Shown: piece by piece, positions 25,403 to 34,400 of the stretch | Layout of the letters: each line of letters opens with the position of its first letter | Position numbering within the stretch: the stretch's first letter is position 1 | Assembly: GCA_001798605.1 (NCBI GenBank) | Contig: MGST01000163.1 | Span: forward strand, 1-36,099 | DNA length: 36,099 bases | DNA from: Deltaproteobacteria bacterium RIFOXYA12_FULL_58_15 | Lineage (GTDB): Bacteria > Myxococcota > XYA12-FULL-58-9 | Direction: 5' to 3' | Position numbers and translations under genes: made by a program | The notes under the pieces: model-generated | What the model was told of the DNA's origin: nothing | Databases searched by the model: none | What the model saw: the letters and a program-made list of their open reading frames with translations, nothing else

Positions 25403-26200
25403 CTAGTGGTTCAGCAATGGATGGTTATTTGCGGATGACGAAGATTCTCGCACACCACCGACTGCAACGATGGGCAGAAGCACGTAGAGAAACTGCAGTT
25501 CTTCCCGCGATAGCGCCCTGCGGATCAACGTGACGACGTTTCGTGCGTCTTCTTCGGTGCAGCGAGAGAGGTTGAGAAGAATCGACTCCCCTTCGCCGAT
25601 GTTCTTGCGGACAACCTCAACCTGATGCCCAGCATCAAACGTCCAGTGTTGGTCTGTTCGCGGCGACATAGGACTTTTGACATCCCAATGCACGTCCTCG
25701 ATTCCGATGAACTCCGCAAGACCCGTGGCGTCTCGAGTAATTGGACCGGCGATCACACCACCCATGCGGCCGACCAAGCCAACAGCTGCCTCCTCAGCCG
25801 TGTTGCTGGTGGCGTGACCGGTGGCCGGATCGAAGACCAAGGATGCAAGTTTGGCGTCGAATGCTTCGAGCAAAGGTCGGGTCGCCTCCTTGGGAGAACC
25901 CCGCAACCTCGCGAAGCCTTTTGACTTGTCGATAACGCCCCACACACAAGTACGAATCATTTCCGCAGCTCGTCTGTACACCAGCGTTCGAAGCTCAGGG
26001 GTGATGGCCGCTGTCGCGCCTGTTGGTCCCTCCAGTACCGTCTCTCCCGATGGCCGCGTTCCCTTGGCAAAGAAATCTTTGATACAACGAACAACCTCTC
26101 CGTTTCGAGGGCATTTACTGCTTCTCACGTGAGGAACTGTCGTTGCCAGGACATCGACCCAACGGTCGGTCTTGTTCGAGGTTCTTGTTGCAACAGTCAT
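25403..26200 (-). CDS. Unrecognised protein with CdiA-C-like nuclease domain
   Basis: A 265-residue protein without signal peptide or membrane segment. Residues 1-125 match nothing recognised. The rest resembles the C-terminal nuclease domain of contact-dependent toxins (CdiA_C type, PD-(D/E)xK fold): a conserved Glu in NTAEEAAVGL (136-137), then GIEDVHWDVKSP with Asp169, Asp173 and Lys175, then SILLNLSRC and a closing LQFLYVLLPIVAVGG strand. This assignment rests on motif order and is not certain. There is no delivery domain, and no small immunity-like gene lies next to it, so it may be a DNA-processing enzyme and not a toxin. The start ATG has AGGCGG just upstream. It is divergent from queC. 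Confidence 0.6.
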   Translation of the reverse strand: MTVATRTSNKTDRWVDVLATTVPHVRSSKCPRNGEVVRCIKDFFAKGTRPSGETVLEGPTGATAAITPELRTLVYRRAAEMIRTCVWGVIDKSKGFARLRGSPKEATRPLLEAFDAKLASLVFDPATGHATSNTAEEAAVGLVGRMGGVIAGPITRDATGLAEFIGIEDVHWDVKSPMSPRTDQHWTFDAGHQVEVVRKNIGEGESILLNLSRCTEEDARNVVTLIRRALSREELQFLYVLLPIVAVGGVRESSSSANNHPLLNH

Positions 26201-26325
26201 CTACCCGCCTAAAGATGTTCATCCCGCCATGGGCAGGTTATCGGTTGCCACAGTGAGAGGTTGCGCGGCCTCGGTCGGTGGGTCGGTGGGTGCTGTTTAT
26301 TCGCGCCCGCGCGTGCACAGGCGGA

Positions 26326-26360
26326 TTGACAGGTGGTAGGTCGACCCCTATAGGTTGCCC
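26326..26360 (+). promoter_or_regulatory. Sigma-70 promoter giving a leaderless queC message
   Basis: TTGACA (26326-26331, perfect -35) and TATAGG (26349-26354, -10) are separated by exactly 17 bases. Six bases after the -10 comes the A of the queC ATG, so the expected +1 equals the start codon. No Shine-Dalgarno sequence is present. The promoter probably serves queC, hslV, hslU and argD. Just upstream, at about 26270-26290, is a short GGTCGGTG direct repeat. Confidence 0.65.
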
Positions 26361-27089
26361 ATGCTGACGGCGGCATCTGCAGTCGTTCTCCTCTCCGGAG
26401 GGCTCGACTCAACAACCACATTGGCCATGGCCAAAGCGGAGGGCTTCGCCTGCCATGCCCTCAGTTTCAATTATGGACAACGTCACAAAATTGAGCTCGA
26501 CGCCGCCACCCGCGTGGCCGAGGCACTGGGGGTCGCCGAGCACCTGATCCTTTCATTCGACCTTGGGACTTATGGCGGTTCGGCGCTAACCGGTAACCAT
26601 GAGGTCCCAAAGGACCGTTCCACAGGCGTCATGGGCAGGGATATCCCGATCACCTATGTGCCTGCGAGAAACACCATATTCTTGGCGCACGCCCTCGGCT
26701 GGGCGGAGGTGCTTGGCGCCTTTGATTTGTTCATCGGTGCCAATGCGGTCGACTACTCGGGATACCCTGATTGTCGCCCCGAGTTCATCTCCGCCTTCGA
26801 ATCACTTGCCAACCTGGCAACGGGCGCTGGCGTCACTCGGGCGGGGAGGTTCCGCATTCACGCTCCATTGCTCCACATGACAAAGGCAGAGATCGTCAAA
26901 AAGGGCACCGAGCTTGGCGTCGACTACAGCCTCACTCATTCATGTTATGACCCAAAAAATGAAATCGCCTGTGGCCGGTGCGATGCCTGCCAACTCAGAC
27001 TCGCAGGCTTCGCCGCCGCCGGCCTCAAAGATCCCATCGCCTACGTGCAAAAGCCCATGTCCCTCACCCAACAACAGGTCCTTCACTGA
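26361..27089 (+). CDS. queC: 7-cyano-7-deazaguanine synthase
   Basis: Converts 7-carboxy-7-deazaguanine to preQ0 with ATP and ammonia, in queuosine biosynthesis. The N-type ATP pyrophosphatase loop SGGLDSTT lies near the N-terminus, and FNYGQRH and [17 protein letters not shown] are family hallmarks. The C-terminal zinc site is complete: Cys in HSCYDP, then ACGRCDAC. Length (242) is normal. The ATG at 26361 is preferred over an in-frame TTG at 26355, because the promoter predicts transcription starting at 26361. hslV begins 27 bases after its stop. No other queuosine gene and no preQ1 riboswitch were seen. Confidence 0.95.
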   Translation: MLTAASAVVLLSGGLDSTTTLAMAKAEGFACHALSFNYGQRHKIELDAATRVAEALGVAEHLILSFDLGTYGGSALTGNHEVPKDRSTGVMGRDIPITYVPARNTIFLAHALGWAEVLGAFDLFIGANAVDYSGYPDCRPEFISAFESLANLATGAGVTRAGRFRIHAPLLHMTKAEIVKKGTELGVDYSLTHSCYDPKNEIACGRCDACQLRLAGFAAAGLKDPIAYVQKPMSLTQQQVLH

Positions 27090-27116
27090 CCGATCTTCCC
27101 AAATCCAAGGCAGAAG

Positions 27117-27671
27117 ATGAGCAACCCGCAACAACCAAGATTCCGCTCGACCACCGTGCTGGTGGTTCGGCGTCACAATCATGTGGTTATGGCTGCAGAC
27201 GGCCAGGTGACCATGAATGATTCGGTGGTCAAACACAGTGCGCACAAGGTCCGCCGTCTCTATAACGACCTGGTTCTTGCAGGCTTCGCAGGGTCCACCG
27301 CTGACGCGTTTACATTGTTCGAGCGATTCGAAGGCAAGCTCAAGGATTACTCGGGAAATGTTACTCGCGCCGCAGTTGAGTTAACCAAGGATTGGCGCAC
27401 CGATCGCATGTTGCGACGCCTCGAGGCGCTCCTGCTCGTGGCCGATCGAAACAAGACATTTCTCCTGTCGGGAAGCGGGGATGTCATCGAACCTGATTTT
27501 GGCGTCATGGCCATAGGATCGGGGGGCAACTTTGCCGCAGCAGCGGCACGGGCTTTGTTTGACAACACAGAACTGAGCGCCAGACAAATAGCCGAAGAGG
27601 CAATGAAGATTGCTTCTCAGTTGTGCATCTACACCAACGATCAAATTGTTTTTCAGGAGCTCTGCGAGTAA
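27117..27671 (+). CDS. hslV: HslV, ATP-dependent protease peptidase subunit
   Basis: Proteolytic subunit of the HslUV (ClpYQ) protease, a double hexamer in the cytoplasm; 184 residues. The catalytic N-terminal Thr corresponds to Thr12 in [11 protein letters not shown], followed by MAADGQVT and the conserved [19 protein letters not shown]. Eleven residues precede the Thr, so a propeptide must be removed, unlike E. coli HslV where only Met is lost. The rest is typical, including AIGSGG and a C-terminus close to the family end. hslU starts five bases after its stop, so the two are coupled. Confidence 0.95.
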   Translation: MSNPQQPRFRSTTVLVVRRHNHVVMAADGQVTMNDSVVKHSAHKVRRLYNDLVLAGFAGSTADAFTLFERFEGKLKDYSGNVTRAAVELTKDWRTDRMLRRLEALLLVADRNKTFLLSGSGDVIEPDFGVMAIGSGGNFAAAAARALFDNTELSARQIAEEAMKIASQLCIYTNDQIVFQELCE

Positions 27672-27676
27672 CAACC

Positions 27677-29038
27677 ATGGCCATCGACACCGAAACCGGT
27701 ACCTCCTTTACTCCCCGCGAAATCGTCTCGGAGCTCGACCGCTACATTGTCAGCCAAGACAATGCCAAGCGGGCCGTGGCCATTGCCCTGCGCAACCGCT
27801 GGCGCCGCCGTCGGGTGCCGGAGGACCTGCGCGATGAAATCGCGCCAAAGAACATCATACTCATCGGTCCCACGGGCGTCGGTAAGACCGAGATCGCTCG
27901 ACGCTTGGCACGTTTGGCCCAGGCCCCCTTCGTCAAGGTCGAGGCCTCAAAATTCACCGAGGTTGGTTACGTCGGTCGCGACGTCGACTCGATGATCCGC
28001 GATCTGGTCGAAGCGGCCGTACAAATGGTCCGCGAAGAAGAAAAAGAACGAGTCATGGTGGAGGCAAGTCGCCGCGCCGAGGACCGCATTCTCGACGTCC
28101 TACTTCCCCGTCCAAGCTACGAGCAAACCTCGAGTGCGAGCGAGGAGGAGGACACCACGAGCCGCGACCGACTGCGAGCCATGCTGCGAGCAGGAGAACT
28201 CGACGAACGCGAGATAGAGATCGAAGCCGAAGAGCGCCGTTTTCCCACCATGCAGGTGTTCTCCGGCGCGGGCCTCGAGGAAATGGGCCTAAACATTCAA
28301 GACATGATGGGTCAGCTCACCGGCCCAAAAAAGACCCGCCAACGCCGTGTGAAAATCCCTGAAGCTCGCGAGACCTTCACTCAAGACGAGGCAAACAAGC
28401 TTGTCGACCAGGAACTGATCACGAAGGAGGCCATGAGACGGGCCCAAGACTCTGGCATCGTCTTTCTCGACGAGATCGACAAAATCTCGAAGCGGGAAGG
28501 AGGAGGAGGCGGCCCCGATGTCTCCCGCGAGGGCGTGCAGCGTGACATTCTCCCGATAGTGGAAGGGTCGACCGTCACCACAAAATATGGTGTGGTCAAA
28601 ACCGATCATGTTCTGTTCATAGCCGCTGGCGCGTTTCACATCGCCAAAGTAAGCGATCTCATCCCCGAGCTCCAAGGCCGGTTTCCCATCCGTGTCGAGC
28701 TCAACTCCTTGGGCGAAAAAGAATTGCTGAGAATTCTCAAGGAGCCGCAAAATGCTCTGCCGCGCCAGTACCGCGCGCTGTTGATGACTGAGAACGTCAC
28801 CGTGGATTTCACTGAGGATGGCCTGGCCGAGATCGCTCGCACGGCTGCTGAGGCCAACTCCCGCAGCGAGAACATTGGTGCACGCCGTCTCTATACCATT
28901 TTTGAAAGGATGCTGGAGGACGTATCATTTCACGCCCCGGAGCGAGCCGGTCAGACAGTGGTCGTCGATGGCGCGTTCGTCAGGGATTCGCTCAAGGAGT
29001 TGATTCAAAACGAAGACCTCAGTCGTTACATTTTGTAG
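27677..29038 (+). CDS. hslU: HslU, ATPase subunit of the HslUV protease
   Basis: AAA+ unfoldase that feeds substrates to HslV, 453 residues. It starts [24 protein letters not shown], the standard N-terminus. Walker A GPTGVGKT lies at about 64-71. [16 protein letters not shown] is the pore/ATP region. The intermediate (I) domain is the charged helical stretch at about 105-230. Walker [10 protein letters not shown] follows. The C-terminal residues DLSRYIL fit the tail that docks into HslV. The start at 27677 is five bases after the hslV stop, with AGGAG inside hslV about 16 bases upstream. Confidence 0.96.
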   Translation: MAIDTETGTSFTPREIVSELDRYIVSQDNAKRAVAIALRNRWRRRRVPEDLRDEIAPKNIILIGPTGVGKTEIARRLARLAQAPFVKVEASKFTEVGYVGRDVDSMIRDLVEAAVQMVREEEKERVMVEASRRAEDRILDVLLPRPSYEQTSSASEEEDTTSRDRLRAMLRAGELDEREIEIEAEERRFPTMQVFSGAGLEEMGLNIQDMMGQLTGPKKTRQRRVKIPEARETFTQDEANKLVDQELITKEAMRRAQDSGIVFLDEIDKISKREGGGGGPDVSREGVQRDILPIVEGSTVTTKYGVVKTDHVLFIAAGAFHIAKVSDLIPELQGRFPIRVELNSLGEKELLRILKEPQNALPRQYRALLMTENVTVDFTEDGLAEIARTAAEANSRSENIGARRLYTIFERMLEDVSFHAPERAGQTVVVDGAFVRDSLKELIQNEDLSRYIL

Positions 29039-29074
29039 AAATCTGCGCTCCAGCCTCAGCCAAACGGACCAAAC

Positions 29075-30265
29075 ATGCTGACCTCAGAACTCCTAGAAAC
29101 CGCTCGCACCCACATGACACCCAATTATGCACCCCCGCCGTTCGTTCTCGACCGCGGCGAGGGCACCTACCTCTGGGATCAGGGCGGCAAGAAGTACCTC
29201 GATTTCGCTGGCGGCATCGGCGTCATCGCGGTCGGCCACAATCACCCCAAGGTGGTTGCCGCCATTGCCCAGCAGGCCGCGCGCTTTTGTCACTCATCGA
29301 ATCTCTTCTACCACGAGGGGTACATTCGTCTGTGTGGGCGGCTCGCCTCGATGTGTTTCGGCGACCGCACCTTCCTTACCAATTCCGGCACCGAGGCGGT
29401 GGAAGCCGCACTGAAGGTTGCTCGTCGCTACTTTCATGCTCGAGATGAAGACCGCACCCAATTTGTCGCCGCTCACAACTCCTTCCACGGACGCACTTAT
29501 GGCTCACTGAGCGTCACCGGTCAGCCCGAATTGCACAAGGGCTTTGGCCCGATGATGCCCGGCATAACCCACGTTCCCTTCGCTGACATCGATGCACTCG
29601 ACAAAGCCGTCACCGCTCAAACAGCGGCTGTCATCATCGAGCCAATCCTAGGCAATGGCGGGATCAAGGTGCCGCCCGCGGGATATCTCGAGGCTGTCCG
29701 CGATCTCTGCGACGACAAAGGTTGCCTCCTTATCTTCGATGAGGTGCAAAGTGGCATCGGCCGCACGGGCAAGTGGTTTGCGCACCAACATGAAGGCGTC
29801 ACGCCCGATATCCTGACAGCCGCAAAAATGCTCGGGGGAGGCCTCCCCCTCGGTGCCATGATTACCACCGACGAGATCGCTGCCGTTCTCACGGAAGGCT
29901 CCCACGCCAGCACCTATGGTGGCAACCCCATCGCCTGCGCCGCAAGCCTTGCCACCCTCGACATCATCGAAGAGGAGGGGCTGCTCGATCATGCCACCAC
30001 GAAAGGTGAGGAGTTGCGCGTTGCCCTCGGTGAGCTCGTGTCAAAACACACCTGCGCCCTCGAAGTCCGTGGCCGGGGACTCATGGTTGGACTGGTGCTC
30101 GACCGACCCGCCAAACCCATCTATCGCCAGTGTGTCATCGACGGCCTGCTCGCCACTGTCGCCGGAGGAACCGTGCTTCGCCTGCTGCCCCCCCTCAATG
30201 TCTCGAGCCAAGAAATCGCGGAGGCGGTCGCCATCATTGACAGAGCTCTCAATTCATTGGACTGA
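29075..30265 (+). CDS. argD: Class III aminotransferase, acetylornithine aminotransferase-like
   Basis: A PLP-dependent aminotransferase of 396 residues. It has LDFAGGIGVIAVGHNHP, the phosphate loop NSGTEAVEAALK, NSFHGRTYGSLSVTG, the Asp of FDEVQSGIGRTGKWFA and the PLP Lys251 in AAKMLGGGLPLGAM. The closing motif is VLRLLPPLNVS. These are the ArgD pattern (N-acetylornithine to N-acetylglutamate semialdehyde in arginine synthesis), though close relatives act on succinylornithine, 4-aminobutyrate or lysine. It follows hslU by 36 bases on the same strand, with a weak ribosome site. No other arginine gene is present, which lowers certainty about the substrate. It is convergent with the ykgJ-like gene, seven bases apart. 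Confidence 0.85.
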   Translation: MLTSELLETARTHMTPNYAPPPFVLDRGEGTYLWDQGGKKYLDFAGGIGVIAVGHNHPKVVAAIAQQAARFCHSSNLFYHEGYIRLCGRLASMCFGDRTFLTNSGTEAVEAALKVARRYFHARDEDRTQFVAAHNSFHGRTYGSLSVTGQPELHKGFGPMMPGITHVPFADIDALDKAVTAQTAAVIIEPILGNGGIKVPPAGYLEAVRDLCDDKGCLLIFDEVQSGIGRTGKWFAHQHEGVTPDILTAAKMLGGGLPLGAMITTDEIAAVLTEGSHASTYGGNPIACAASLATLDIIEEEGLLDHATTKGEELRVALGELVSKHTCALEVRGRGLMVGLVLDRPAKPIYRQCVIDGLLATVAGGTVLRLLPPLNVSSQEIAEAVAIIDRALNSLD

Positions 30266-30272
30266 GCTCGCC

Positions 30273-30908
30273 CTAACCCTCCAACACCCCAAACAGCTCA
30301 TAGATGTAATACGGATAAATCTGTCGCATATCCGTGAGGGGAAGATCATTGAGTTGCAGTGCGACGGAGCGGGCCCGCAGCAGGGTGAGCTCTTTGTTTG
30401 CGAAGTACTTGCCCGACAGGTCGCATCCGTAGATCCCGCTCTGCTCATTGAAGCTACAACCGAAGAGACGAGCGTAGAGCTCCCGCACCGGATAGACCAA
30501 ACAGCCACCATCATCACCAAGGAGTGGGCAGCGGAAGCGAATGGTCCGGGCCACTTGGGTGTGGTCAACCTCACCCAACGGCGGTGGTGCATTCAGGGCG
30601 CGAATGGCGTCACGCTGTGCCTCATAGATGGCACGCGCACGTCTTACAATTTCTGCCCGTTCGCCTTCGCCGTAATGCTCTTGCAACCAGGTCCATACGC
30701 CGTAGAACTCGAGTGGCGTAACAAAGACACTCTCATGACAGCACCCGTCGCAACCTTTGTGGCACGGAAGATCGTACCCTGCGGTGAGCTCGCCACTGTG
30801 GCGGTCGACATCCAGGTAGAGACGTAGCAGAGACGCAAAGGCATCATCGAAATCGACGCCTCTTCTCTGCACCAATTCGCGGATATCAATGGTGGGACAC
30901 CTGTCCAT
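30273..30908 (-). CDS. YkgJ-family cysteine-cluster protein
   Basis: A 211-residue cytoplasmic protein with the zinc/iron-chelating Cys cluster: CHKGCDGCC near residue 49, then CPLLGDDGGCLVYPVRELYARLFGC. This CxxxCxxCC plus CxxYxxRP-type pattern marks the YkgJ (UPF0153) family, of unknown function and thought to bind a metal. Here the usual RPxxCR is changed to YARLFGC. It is the last of four minus-strand genes ending at the convergent argD. No ribosome site is obvious. No partner is implied by the neighbours. Confidence 0.8.
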   Translation of the reverse strand: MDRCPTIDIRELVQRRGVDFDDAFASLLRLYLDVDRHSGELTAGYDLPCHKGCDGCCHESVFVTPLEFYGVWTWLQEHYGEGERAEIVRRARAIYEAQRDAIRALNAPPPLGEVDHTQVARTIRFRCPLLGDDGGCLVYPVRELYARLFGCSFNEQSGIYGCDLSGKYFANKELTLLRARSVALQLNDLPLTDMRQIYPYYIYELFGVLEG

Positions 30909-30955
30909 GCAAACACGATCTCACATAGGTGGGGACTGCGCGAGCGTGGAGGGGG

Positions 30956-31435
30956 CTATTGGGGCTGATTGACAACCGGCTCCACGGCGAGGCCTTCCGA
31001 ACACTCGATCTGCAGGTTGGTGATGACAGCGTCAACTGGAGCGGAAACTGTCTTGGGAATCTCGCGGCCACGACGCTTGCGAATTACCTTCTTCGTGAAG
31101 TCCTTGGCATACAGGGTGACTTTGTCACCGGCCTGCACCATATCGAGCTCGACCGTGTAGCCCCCATCGATTTCGAAACGGACGTTGCTCCAGTGATTGC
31201 GGCTCTGATTCTCGACGATGAAGCTGCGACCAACTATATCGTCCCCTTCGAGAGCCATGATTCCGGCACCAATCTGGTTTTTTGCCAAGGTTGACGGCGG
31301 TGCCCACAACAGGGTGATCGCCACCACCGCCCCATAGGACGCCAAGATCAGTGCCTTGAGCTGAAAATAGATCGAGCGGGCCCGGAACTCAGACCATTTG
31401 TCCCGGACCCGCCCTTTGATAGTTTCGAAGTTCAT
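30956..31435 (-). CDS. Single-pass membrane protein of unknown function
   Basis: A 159-residue protein. A basic N-terminus is followed by one hydrophobic segment at about residues 24-46 (YFQLKALILASYGAVVAITL), then a 110-residue domain rich in beta-like stretches (SFIVENQSRNHWSNVRFEI, KVTLYAKDF) that probably faces the periplasm. A basic patch KKVIRKRRGREIPK lies near the end. No family was recognised. It lies 44 bases after the metalloprotease stop and 47 bases before ykgJ on the same strand, so it may be co-transcribed. No Shine-Dalgarno site is visible. Confidence 0.7.
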   Translation of the reverse strand: MNFETIKGRVRDKWSEFRARSIYFQLKALILASYGAVVAITLLWAPPSTLAKNQIGAGIMALEGDDIVGRSFIVENQSRNHWSNVRFEIDGGYTVELDMVQAGDKVTLYAKDFTKKVIRKRRGREIPKTVSAPVDAVITNLQIECSEGLAVEPVVNQPQ

Positions 31436-31479
31436 CGTCTAATGCAGCCCACCCAGACGACAACAACCGACCTTCGCAA

Positions 31480-34400
31480 TCAGTATTCGAACTCCGTCAT
31501 ACGCGCGAAATTGCGCACCAGGTCGATGAAGCTCGAGCGCTCATTGACGCCTCGTTCTTTGCTTAAAAGGTCATCGCGGCGTTGTTGGAAGAGCTGCGCT
31601 TTCTGCCCTGCGTTCAGATCACCGTAGAAATCTGCGTTGAAGGTCGTCTTCTCTTCATCGGCGAGCTCGAAACTGCCGCCGTTGACGCCCAGAACCTCAT
31701 CGAAACGGCTCCGTGCCAGGAGATACTCGTTGGCATAAGCCTGCGCATCCTCCACCAACTCTCGACCGATAGATCGACGATCAGTACGGCCTGGGTACGA
31801 CGATGCGATGTAGCGGTAGCCGTTGAGCGGATCTGTGTAAGCCACAAAGTCGTCACCCTCGACCCCCGGCGACACTACCCCAGCGTTGTTCACGGTACTG
31901 ATATCCATGCAGTCTTGATATCCCTCGAGGCAAACCCGCGCGTAGTCGGAGAAGTCAAGGGTGTAGTCAACCATGGAGTTGAAACGCACCAATGGCAGCA
32001 CCAACGACCAGTATTTCAAAGTCCAGCTGGTGGAGGACTCCAAAGTAGGCAAGGCACCATCGGCAACCGCATCCCAATCGGCGTCGTCGTAGATGTCCAC
32101 CACCGGGGTCCACTTGAACTCGGGGTGGTTTGGATCGGTGGCATCAACACGCCAACTGAAGGGATTGTCGGCGCCCGTTAGCAATGGTGCAAACAGATCA
32201 AGCATTTCGGGTTGCAAACTGCGCCAATACGAATAGGAGAAGGCGCCCGCGTCCAGGGACGCGGAGAAGTCCTGATAGAAAAAGCCCTGGTCGTAGGTGA
32301 AGGCCCAGGTCGCGATCCACTTGTCAAAGAATGAACCGATGTGCGTGGGCTTGTAGTAATAGTCGTTCGACCATCGGGTCTTGAGGTATTTGCCCACACC
32401 AAGGGGCACTTCGATGGGAGCGCCAGTGGCGCAGGTGACCGTCTCCCCGAGGTCCCCCGTCAGCCGATAGGTGTTGGCAGCCGAATCGAGGCAATATGTG
32501 CCAGGCTCGGGGTGCAACATCACCGATGCCAGGTAGTTGAGACCGTCCATGGCCGACGCCTGCCAACCCTGCGCCATCGGGTATTCGTTGAGTAGAATTG
32601 CCTCGCCAGTCAACTGGTTGGTGTCGAGGGAGAGGAACCCGTACGAGTAGAAATTGAAGCTGTTCCACATTGGCAAGAGGTACCGGCTCAACAACCTCTG
32701 GTTATAATCGTTGATGCCGTTGTACTCGCCAAAACCGAAGCGGTCGCGCTTGAAGTTGGTGAACATGTAGTATTCGTCGTACCGCTCCATGCGGTCGGCG
32801 GTCACCTCGCGCAGATTGGCACCGTGGTCATACAACTGGCAGTCGAACCACCAACCGGCACGATCGTCGGTGCAGAACATGTATGGCACTGGCGTCGGCG
32901 GAAATGGGCACGAGCCAAGGTAGCACGCCGAGGTCTTCTCAACATACTCCTCAAAAGTGACATCACTTCGTTTCCAAATGTTGTCAACTTTTGGCGTTGC
33001 CTGTCGCATGGCGGTGGGCAACCAGTCATAAAACTCACTATCTTGACTGTAGTAATCCGTCCACCCAGTTCCGACCAACTTGGGTATCCAAGTGTAGTCG
33101 TAGAGATACTCATTGATGAAGGAAACATTGAAGGGCTGCCCCATGACCGGCTCATCGAACACTTCGATCAGGCCGCCATAACCAAACTTGAGCGCAGCGA
33201 GATCGTACGGACCAATACCCTGAACGTCGTCAGCCCAGAAGCGTGCACTGTAGTCCATGATCGATGAGTACATATACTGAGTGGCCATGGTGGGCGTGCC
33301 GTTGGGATTGAAGCGACGAACCGTGCCCTCGCCGATTCCGGCATTGTATTCGTAGTCTTCCCAGAACTTGGGGTCATAGTTGAGAGCGTCAATGGAGCCG
33401 GAGAAATTGTGGCGCAGACCGAGGGTGTGCCCGACTTCGTGGGCGGTGACTGCCTTGTAGATGAGCTTGTGGACCTTGGCGTAGATTTGCTCCCAGGTCA
33501 TGTCCTGGAAATCAGACTGCACCAAGCTCTCGGCACCAACATCTGTCCACTCGGCCATCATGATGCTGTGCTCCGCAAGCCTGCCCAGAGCCTTTTGTCG
33601 TTCAGCCGCCCCTTCCGCGAGCCACTCGAGTGGCGACTGCTCAGCGAGGTCCGCTGCATCCATGCCCGGTTGGTAGCCCTCGGGCCCGAGGAGAGCGCGC
33701 TTGATATCGTCGGAGGACAAGAGCTCCTTCTCGAGAGCAGAACCCTGCAACCGTTCCAACTTGGCACGACTCTGACTCGCGAATGAACCACCGAACTGTC
33801 CCTCTTGCTGCTCATCCTGCGGCGACGCTGCGAACGCACGGGTGTCGCGACTTCGAGCGGCTGCCATCTTGTTCAGTGATAATCCGCGATTATAGCGCCC
33901 CTTTTTGCTGCTGATATGCTCACGAATGGTCCCTCCATCGATGATGTCGTAGACATCGAGGTCGCCATTCATCAGGGAGATGACGTCCGCCGCATAGGCG
34001 GCGTACTCGTCAACGGCTGCACCATAAATGTTCGCCGTTGCCGAGATGATCTCACCTGTGACCGGGTCAGCGGCAGAGGGTCCGTATCCCAAAGGCCCCG
34101 CCACCTGTGGAGTGTTGACCCAGTTGACAAAACTGTGGCGCAAATCGCCAAGCTTCTGCCACTGGAAATCGCCGTCGGAAGCCCACTCGAGAACCGAGCA
34201 CGCCCGCTTGAGGTTGCCGGCTTCGACGGTGTCAATACCAAACTCCCGCAACTCGTTGGCATAGCCATTGTCCGCGACATAGCTGCGCACATAGTTGACA
34301 TCACAGGTGTTCTTTCTGATCTGCAGAGTCGTTCTGATATCGTCGGCTCTGACGTTCTTCTTGAAATAGACTCGCCTGTTGGCGGCGATTGTCTCGCGAA

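Noticed and set aside
26201-26360. preQ1 riboswitch upstream of queC
   Set aside because: The promoter leaves no room for a leader, and no preQ1 aptamer-like hairpin with A-rich tail was seen.
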